Origin: Spirodela intermedia
Taxonomy: Eukaryota > Streptophyta > Magnoliopsida > Alismatales > Araceae
Length of the DNA: 64,000 nt
Assembly: GCA_902729315.2 (NCBI GenBank)
Contig: LR746272.1
Location: forward strand, 868,001-932,000
Reading direction: 5' to 3'
How positions within the stretch are numbered: position 1 is the first letter of the stretch; the number at the start of each line of letters is the position of its first letter. The notes under the pieces are model-generated. The model ran no database searches, was not told the DNA's origin, and was given only the letters and a program-made list of their open reading frames with translations. The position numbers and the translations under genes were made by a program. Shown here piece by piece: positions 57,228-64,000 of this stretch.

Positions 57228-59230
57228 ATGGCGCGGGGGGATATCAGTCCAGAGTTCTTGATGCAGGGGATAGGGTTCATGAAGTTACCGGATGCTGCTG
57301 CTCGTCTTCGCTGTCACGTCTGCACCTGTTTCATAAAATTCAAGTACTCTCTCTCCCCCTCTCTCTCTCTCTCTCACCCTCCCTCCCTCCCTCTCTCTCT
57401 CTCGCAGGCGCGTGCGTGCGCCTATCTACTTTTTAAATTGCATACTTTTCATAGGAGAATCTGATTTTCGGCAGAATATCGTCTATTTTACAAGAACTAC
57501 GGGATAGTGGTTTAGGACGAAGGTTGAGCTAACCTCTGTTGAATCGATAGGTGAGATGGACCATCAAATCAAGGTAACAAGAGGGTTCTCGACGCTGTAA
57601 TAACGACAAGGAATGAGGTTTGTGTATTGAATTTGTGATGCTCGCAGATTATAAATGTCGTTGTGGATCGCTTGTACGATTTGGAAGAAATTAGGAATGT
57701 TCATTTAACGTTCATACGAAATTTCGAAATCCGCATAGAAAAATTCCAGGCAACGGGAATGATAGTGGGGAGAGATCTTTTTTTAAGATGACATTGATCA
57801 GTGACTCTGACCAGACGTGGAAATCTTCATCCTTAATGACAGTCGTACTTCTGTGTGAAAAACCAGGAATTGAGGTAGAACGGCCAGAAAACTCGAAAAT
57901 TTCTCATGTCGAAAGATAAGCCTGGTGGAAGCACGGATCTAGAAGGAAATTCATTAACTAAAAGCGATGTTCGATCCAGGGCGAAGCTAATGAGATGAAT
58001 TCTGTTAGTGAAAAACGTCGGCGATGAATTTCTCGGAGCAGATTTCACATACTGTTATTTTCCTGTTTTTCCGGGAATCAGTAAATGAAATTTAGGATTT
58101 CCAGTGTGGGAGCTGCACATCGTTCATCTCATATGTTTGTTATAGATGTCGTCCGGCTTTGGGACAACAATGCATTCAAAAATGGTGCCAAAGCTCTGGA
58201 ATTATTTCATTCGTAGATGGCAATGTGGGATCCCTTGAGTTCTCTTCACCAATTTCAGGTTGGACCTCCAAGATTTTTGTATACAACTACTTCTGTCATA
58301 TTATGGGAAGAATATTTGGTACGCTGTATGAATCAAAGTAGGACCTTCACGGAATAGGGATTCCTTCTCCAAAATATCATCTGATCAATTTTTTCTGGTC
58401 ATATTATCTGCGTCTCCTCGCAGTCAAACCTTTTTTTTTCATTGATGTTATCCGCACATGGTAAGTGACTGTACCTGTCCCACATCATGATTGGTGTACC
58501 GTCATATTCTTATGCGATTTCAAAGACCTTTTCTCCATTTCTCACTCCTTTTTTTTTTCTTTCCTTGTTTATATTTTAAAAAAATAAAATTATGATATCT
58601 CCGTCAATCTATGGGAATCAGCATCTGACATGTCTCCTGTACATAACTGATAAGGTCTCAACCTTAATTATCCTGACGGTTTCAGCCAACATGGGTTCAG
58701 CCAGTTGAAGAGAGTTATATTCTTCATACACCTGATATCTAGCTAGCATGTGGTGTTCCTAAACTCATTTTAATTTCATCGCTTGCAAGGAATGCAAGAC
58801 AACACCAAAGCACATGCTGCACAACCTGGTTTCAATCAAGCGAGGGGATACCTTCATCTGGATTCCCAACCACCCATCGTCATGTTGCAGGCGGATCAAG
58901 AAGCTCCTGTGGGAGAAAACCTCGCCAGATTAAAGAGCTCAGAGACCGTCAAAGTACCCACACGAAGTGTCGGCGGGGGATTACAGATGATTTTCAGAGG
59001 CTCCTACGGTGAAACAGGGAAATGAAGAGGAAGATGTAGCTCCTACAACCATATCACGTATTCTCCGTCGAATATCTCATTTATCCGAGTTTAGCTCTCT
59101 TTATCAGGGTCGAAGTTGGGTGGCAGAGACGACGGCTTGGAAGATCACAATGAGAACAACCCTCGACAAGGAAACCCTGGTGAGCGCACGAGGCCCTATA
59201 TCCTGTTTTAGCTTCTCTTCGGAGTGACAG
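57228..59230 (+). other. Unidentified transcription unit (possible multi-exon gene)
   Basis: Downstream of the promoter, an ATG in good context (57228) opens about 39 codons (MARGDISPEFLMQG...) up to a CT tract. Other candidate exons, each after an acceptor-like AG, lie at about 57648-57749 (INVVVDRLYDLEEIR...), 58146-58220 and 58790-59025 (an 80-codon frame with QDNTKAHAAQPGFNQ). I could not join them into one confident frame and do not recognise the protein. It could be a diverged gene, a pseudogene or a non-coding transcript. Confidence 0.3.
57346..57405. repeat. CT-rich microsatellite
   Basis: (CT)n with CCCT interruptions, possibly at the start of the first intron of the unidentified unit. 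Confidence 0.85.
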
Positions 59231-59322
59231 GCGTCGCCGTGACCAGAGGCGTACAGACGTCGGAAGAAGGTGATGATACGTGGCGGTTCTTACTATCGAC
59301 ATGTGGATAAGTCATCTTCATA

Positions 59323-59410
59323 CCGACCTTAGCTCAGTTGGTAGAGCGGAGGACTGTAGTAGGTACTGCCAGATATCCTTAGGTCGCTGGTTCGAATCCG
59401 GCAGGTCGGA
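59323..59410 (+). tRNA. tRNA-Tyr (GTA) with intron
   Basis: Acceptor arms CCGACCT (59323-59329) and AGGTCGG pair fully, with discriminator A at 59410. The D-arm contains AGCTCAGTTGGTAGAGC (A box). The T-arm GCTGGTTCGAATCCGGC contains the B box GGTTCGAATCC. The anticodon stem GAGGA/TCCTT closes a loop with anticodon GTA (59356-59358). An intron of about 15 nt (about 59360-59374) sits one base after the anticodon, the conserved place for plant tRNA-Tyr introns. A TTTT at 59415-59418 can end Pol III transcription. It lies 264 bp upstream of the TFIIE-beta ATG, on the same strand. Confidence 0.96.
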
Positions 59411-59630
59411 TTTCCTTTTGCTCAACCGTAAGGTACCTCCTCCCTCTCTCTTTTCTACAGAAACCTTCTCTAATTTGAGGTCACCAGGCTGACGGCGAGC
59501 GACCATTCCCTTCATTTCTTCTTCTCCTTTGCCCCCTCTGGTGTTACTGATGATGGTTTATCGATCCCTGCCCACGTGAGCTTTGATTAGCTTCTTTTTG
59601 CTGATTATGCAGTCACATCTTTTCTGGAGG

Positions 59631-59645
59631 TATATATATATATAG
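59631..59645. repeat. Short TA-rich repeat
   Basis: A TATATATATATA run just before the TFIIE-beta start. It could also act as a TATA-like element. Confidence 0.6.
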
Positions 59646-59674
59646 TCCCCAGGTTTCACCCAACAATTTTGCAG

Positions 59675-60803
59675 ATGTCAATTCAGGGAAGGCTCGATCT
59701 GCACAAACATCAGCAAGAAAAATCTCCGGTCAACCTCACCATTGCCCCAGCCCAAGCAACGTCGTCGTCCTCAGGAGACGCTCGGGCTCAGAAGTCAACG
59801 AGCCAGCCGCCCCCAAAATCCTCTCCAGACCCGGATCAAGCTCCTGTGGCCGTCAAATTCTCCAGTGACACCGAAAGGCTTCAACGTATCAACGCCATTA
59901 GAAACGCCCCCGTTGGTGCCCAGATCAAGAGCGTCGTAGAACTTCTGAGGAAGGTAGGGCTCTTCCATTCTTCTTCTCAGTACACACTGTTAACTATAAA
60001 TGGAAAGTCTCTGAATATATTCCGCAGACAAGGCAAGCTCTAACGCCGGAGCAGATCAACGAAGCCTGCTATGTCGACATAAATAGAAACAAGGCGGTCT
60101 TCGCCAGCCTGAGAAATAACCCCAAGGTCGTCTTCGATGGAGAGGGCTTCTCATACAAGGTGTGATCGATTTCATCACCCCAGCGAAGATCTTAAAAGCT
60201 CGTTGGACTGATCTTCAGATTGATCCTCCAGCCGACCCACCATCTGAGGGGGAAGGAACAGCTGCTCTCACTGATCCGAAAGTTCCCGGAAGGCCTCTCC
60301 GTCGCTGACGTTAAGGATGCGTATCCCTCCGTCATGGAGGATCTCCAGGTACAAACTTGCGTCGGAATAATCACATATTAAACGATTGAAAAAAACAATA
60401 CAGTCGCATTGCTGATTAAATTCATCCATTCCTGAATCGTCCCTGCTGACGCTTCTTTCCCAAGGCCCTGAGAGAGGCGGGCCTGGTGCGGGTCCTGTCG
60501 AACCTCGAGGCGAAGGAGGACGTCGTTTACCCCGACGACCCGAAGGCGGCGATGGAGGTTGATGATGCTCTGAAGCAGCTCTTCCGGTCGGTCGAGCTCC
60601 CTGGGGACATGCTCGACCTGGAGAGGGAGCTGCAGAGGAGCGGGATCCGGCCCGCCACCGACACCGCCGCCAGGAGGCGGGCGGCGGGGCGGGGCCTCCC
60701 CGGGGCGAAGTTCGTGAGGAAGAGAGAGATCAGGAAGAGGACGAAGCTGACGAATGTCCACTTACCGGAGCTCTTCCGGAACTTGAATCTCCCCAGAACC
60801 TGA
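59675..60803 (+). CDS. GTF2E2: General transcription factor TFIIE beta subunit, 288 aa
   Basis: Nuclear RNA polymerase II initiation factor. With TFIIE-alpha it recruits and stimulates TFIIH and helps promoter opening. Exons are 59675-59953, 60028-60159, 60232-60348 and 60465-60803 (TGA at 60801-60803), all phase 0, giving 288 residues. The N-terminus (MSIQGRLDLHKHQQEKS) matches the plant start and is followed by a Ser/Gln-rich linker. The winged-helix core begins near residue 69 (KFSSDTERLQRINAIRNAPV) and continues with ALTPEQINEACYVDINRNKA. A second winged helix holds SLIRKFPEGLSVADVKDAYP. The basic C-terminus ends KRTKLTNVHLPELFRN. For exon 3, only the CTCCAG acceptor ending at 60231 keeps the frame. 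The CTTCAG ending at 60218 does not. Confidence 0.94.
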
Positions 60804-63400
60804 TCAGTAGATACTCGTCGATATCTCATGAATGCAGCAGTTACTAAGCAAATATGCTTTCTGAAGCTCGAGTTTGGACATCTTTTTCAGGCATCTGACT
60901 GAGACTCGGCGCGGCGGTGGCTGGATCTGGCGAGAGATGCGGTTCAGCGCAGATCTTGTCATCGAGAATCCTCGGATCCCGTGCAGGCGACTGTGTGAAT
61001 GTCATCTCCTCCATGGAATCCCAGTAAGCTCCCCCGCCGCCGAAAGAGGACCTCGTAAGTTTGTTCTTCTTCCCTGTAGAACTACTGCGATCATCATTCC
61101 ATGCTAACTTCCTGCATTAGATTCAGTAGAAGAAAAAAAAAATGAAAAGAATATTCCCATTCCCTAGATCCTAAAGGTTTCTGGCCGATGATAACTCCTT
61201 GATCAGTGATCGATCTATGTTGCTTCTCGATTGAAGCTCTCTCCGTACGGACCGCTGATCAGCCCATTTTTGGAAATGGATTTAGATCCGTAGAGGCGGA
61301 ATCGCAGACTGATTTCATGAAAACTCCGAGCCCACAAATCACTAAACGCCCATCAAGATACTCAGGATTGGATGATGCATAATATCCAGGCCGGCCCCTC
61401 CATTATGCGCCTACTACTATCTCGGACTCGAATCCTACACAGATATATTATATTGGATTTCTGAACATTTTAGACTGGAACTTAGGTCAGCCCTCTTTTT
61501 CAGTAGACATAATTTAGAGCTTCGACTTTTTCGTAGGATCTTCTCAAACTCTGGACTTGGCCTCTTTTTTCGCTTTGGGCCTGATAATTTTTGCTTCGAG
61601 GGGATGAATATGATCCTATCACAGTAGAAGAATAGAAACGGGTGGAGACTTACCCGGGCTTGGGCTTCTTTTATCTTTAAGCTCTTAAGTTAGGGGAGCT
61701 TCGAACCGCTATGACCTTTTCTTTCTGTTCATGGGCTCAATTTGGGGCCCCAATCTATGGGAAACCCTAACTGGGCTATGAGTGTACTCCATCGTAGGTT
61801 GACCCAACCTGGGTCTAGGGTAGGCTCTCTCTCTCTTTCTCCCCCCCCCCCTCTCCGCTCACAAGGAGCCCCACCCGCAAAGGCCACGTTTCAGTCCATT
61901 TGAAAAAGGGTCTCAGTCTCCCAGGGGGCGGATCCCGGTGTCGCCCACCGGCAGAGAGAACCGAGAGTGGACCACCGGGCCAAGAACCCTAAGATTCTCG
62001 TCCCCTTCTCCGGCAGATCCTCACCTTCTAATTGTCTTCTGGGGTCCTCCTATGGCTCCCCCGTAAACACACGTCCCACCCCTCTCTCTAAACAGCCCGT
62101 CACCTTCTTAGTGGCTGCGGAAGTCCATGGAGGAGGAGGGGTTTCAGCGTCTGAGTGGTGCCTGAATCGGATGTTTCCACTCCCTGCTGGCGTGCCGACC
62201 GGAGCAGACGGCGGTGCAGCAAGTTGCCGGGGGCCATGTGGAGTTGCACCTGTCGGATGGAAGAAGAGCCGCAGCAGATCATGTGCCGGTGGGTGGTGAT
62301 GCTCTTACCTCCACTTCCCAGTGTGCCATCTAGTCAACGTCCCATCCCCACCTATTGACTCCAATTTCTCGGGGAAAAAAAGTCTAGCCCGAACCCAGTT
62401 ACCCAGATAGGTAAAACTTATATCCCTCCACCCTCCAGCCCACTCTCTCTCTCTCTCAGAGTCTCTACAGTAGCCCCCAGTTTCGTCTGCCCTGATCGGA
62501 AACGGGGGGAAGGGGCTCATCCGTGAGCATTGTTTAGGGAGGTTACGTTGTCCCTTGTGCTTATTCAATTGCGCCCCACCCTCCCCCACCTACTCGACGA
62601 CAGCGTGAGGGAGGGGAGCACTGTAGAACCTCCCCACTGTGACAGCACCATCACAGCCCCTCCGTGGCCCACCTACGCTGCCCCGTAGAAACCCTCTTCT
62701 TCCCCCTCCTGTTAATGAGCTAATCTGATCGGAAGAGAATGGCTACCGGGGCACCCATTTCATGTGGATAACGAAGGGATTAAACTATATATGGGCGCTT
62801 ATTTTAAGGAGAATTCAGCTCATAGTTTACTGGATGCTCAGAACAGTTCGTTGAATGGTGCATAGAATACAAGGCCGGCTCCTTGACAACATACCAGAAT
62901 GATTGGGGAGAAGATGATTGTGTCCATGGAGTTATTCTGGGATAAAATGCTCTGTTCACGTCAACCAACAAGCAACCTCTTGTGACAACTTTTCTCGTGA
63001 TCTTAAGAATGGCATCCATGATTTTATCTCGAAGAATAAATATATATATATATATATATATAAATTAACCTCCCAAATAGCTTTCTAATTTAATGTGTTA
63101 AGAATCTTTGCGCATTCATTGTAAATATGAGATCCAATAGTGTCATAAAATTCCCCAGTATTTTATCATTTGCTTAGTTAATATTGCATAATATTGCATA
63201 CGTAAAATGGTGTGTAATATTGAAAAATTTCCACGTACTCATCATTCCAAGGTCTGATGTTTTTACTTAATAATCCTCTGCGACCAATTTTGTAGGAATT
63301 GAATTGAAAGTATTGGCTGGTTTTCGTTTTGGGAACACTTGTGATGATTAAAGGCTCAGGAAAAAGTTGGGCTTGACGTTGAAAGGAAGGAATGAGTCGA
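60804..63400. other. Intergenic, no gene supported
   Basis: TFIIE-beta 3' flank followed by mixed sequence. A poly-A tract is at about 61132-61141 and a CT/poly-C tract at about 61827-61853. At 61960-62360, GC-richer DNA is open in several frames (up to 110 codons), but no family is recognised. Confidence 0.45.
63040..63062. repeat. (TA)n microsatellite
   Basis: A simple TA run. Confidence 0.9.
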
Positions 63401-63485
63401 TCGGGCAGGGGGAGGAGGCACACGAGGGGCTCCCCCCCCCTTCCCGACACGCTTTGTTTCCTTCCTACCTTTAGTCGCACGCATT

Positions 63486-63502
63486 CTCTCTCTCTCTCTC
63501 TC
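63486..63502. repeat. Short (CT)n
   Basis: A simple CT run. Confidence 0.8.
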
Positions 63503-63654
63503 AACAAAAAGCAGAGCCACGGGTGCAATCATCAATGCATCTACTACTCATCCCAGCTCTTCCACTCTAGCTCGCTTCGCCTGACGATGTTCCATTTAAA
63601 TCTGTCCCAAAGGTATACGAGTTTATCGACGATCGTTCACCCCCTCGGATGTGA

Positions 63655-63658
<4 letters not shown>

Positions 63659-63693
<35 letters not shown>
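63659..63693. repeat. (CT)n microsatellite
   Basis: A pure TCTC run of about 34 bp. Confidence 0.93.
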
Positions 63694-63695
<2 letters not shown>

Positions 63696-64000
63696 AAGCT
63701 TCTTAGAGAACGTCCAGTCATGCCCTCCTCGAGCCACCTTCGGACGCGAGTTTGTGTTTAGCCCTGATCATAGATCGGTGGGTGAGAGAATCCGCTTTGT
63801 GTGGATGGGATGATCTCCGTCTGAACGTTTGGAAGGTGTCTCATCATTGTCAAAGAGCCCTCTCCTCTCCCCCCGCCATCTCACCAACCCTAATACAATC
63901 CCCCCCATTCCGTGTGCGCGTGTAGAGAGAGAGAGAGCTAGCTAGCTCGAGCAACGGAGATATCATCAAGAGAATATACCCACGCAGACGGTGGGAGGAC
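63694..64000. other. Possible promoter/leader of a gene beyond the window
   Basis: CT- and GA-rich stretches and GA-AGCTAGCTAGCT words near 63926-63947 resemble the leaders of the other genes in this window. No start codon with a supported reading frame is visible before the end. Confidence 0.25.

Noticed and set aside
61967-62360. 110-codon frame and overlapping frames
   Set aside because: No known family, no clear splice structure, and composition close to that of the surroundings.

Overview
The window is nuclear DNA of a flowering plant. Short GT-AG introns, R2R3-MYB genes, a plastid NDH-complex subunit (NdhU), PEX10, an ELF4-like clock gene, an intron-containing tRNA-Tyr and large AT-rich blocks of decayed LTR retrotransposons all point that way. 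GC-rich coding exons (CKX, the Dabb gene) and many long GA/CT microsatellites would suit a monocot or other early-branching angiosperm, but I cannot name a species.

Layout: 1-1.6 kb is the 3' two-thirds of a cytokinin oxidase/dehydrogenase gene. 5.4-15.9 kb is a decayed Ty1/copia element. It has an extra inverted LTR copy next to its 5' LTR and a GC-rich insert of about 2.1 kb splitting its 3' LTR. 16-23.5 kb holds further retroelement debris and local duplications. 24.0-25.6 kb and 33.05-34.3 kb are two R2R3-MYB genes on the same strand with identical exon structure and the bHLH-binding signature. The second carries the subgroup 5 (TT2-type) motif. The 7.4 kb between them holds microsatellites and small duplications.

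37.0-48.5 kb is the gene-dense part: a Dabb stress-protein gene (-), an ELF4-like gene (+), NDHU (-, five exons) and PEX10 (+, eleven exons). NDHU and PEX10 lie head to head with start codons about 314 bp apart. 49.1-51.7 kb is a degenerate tandem array with a 269-bp repeat at its core. 51.7-56.5 kb is a decayed Ty3/gypsy element (pol on the - strand) between diverged direct repeats. From 57 kb a strong TATA/E2F-type promoter leads into an unidentified transcription unit, followed by tRNA-Tyr and the TFIIE-beta gene (four exons). The last 3 kb is non-coding as far as I can read.

Exon-intron structures were assembled by eye, using GT-AG sites, reading-frame continuity and remembered family sequence. 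The genes are unrelated housekeeping or regulatory genes, not a cluster. I found no convincing new molecular system. The points most worth checking are the MYB pair, the NDHU/PEX10 shared promoter, the retroelement rearrangements and the LTR-linked satellite array.
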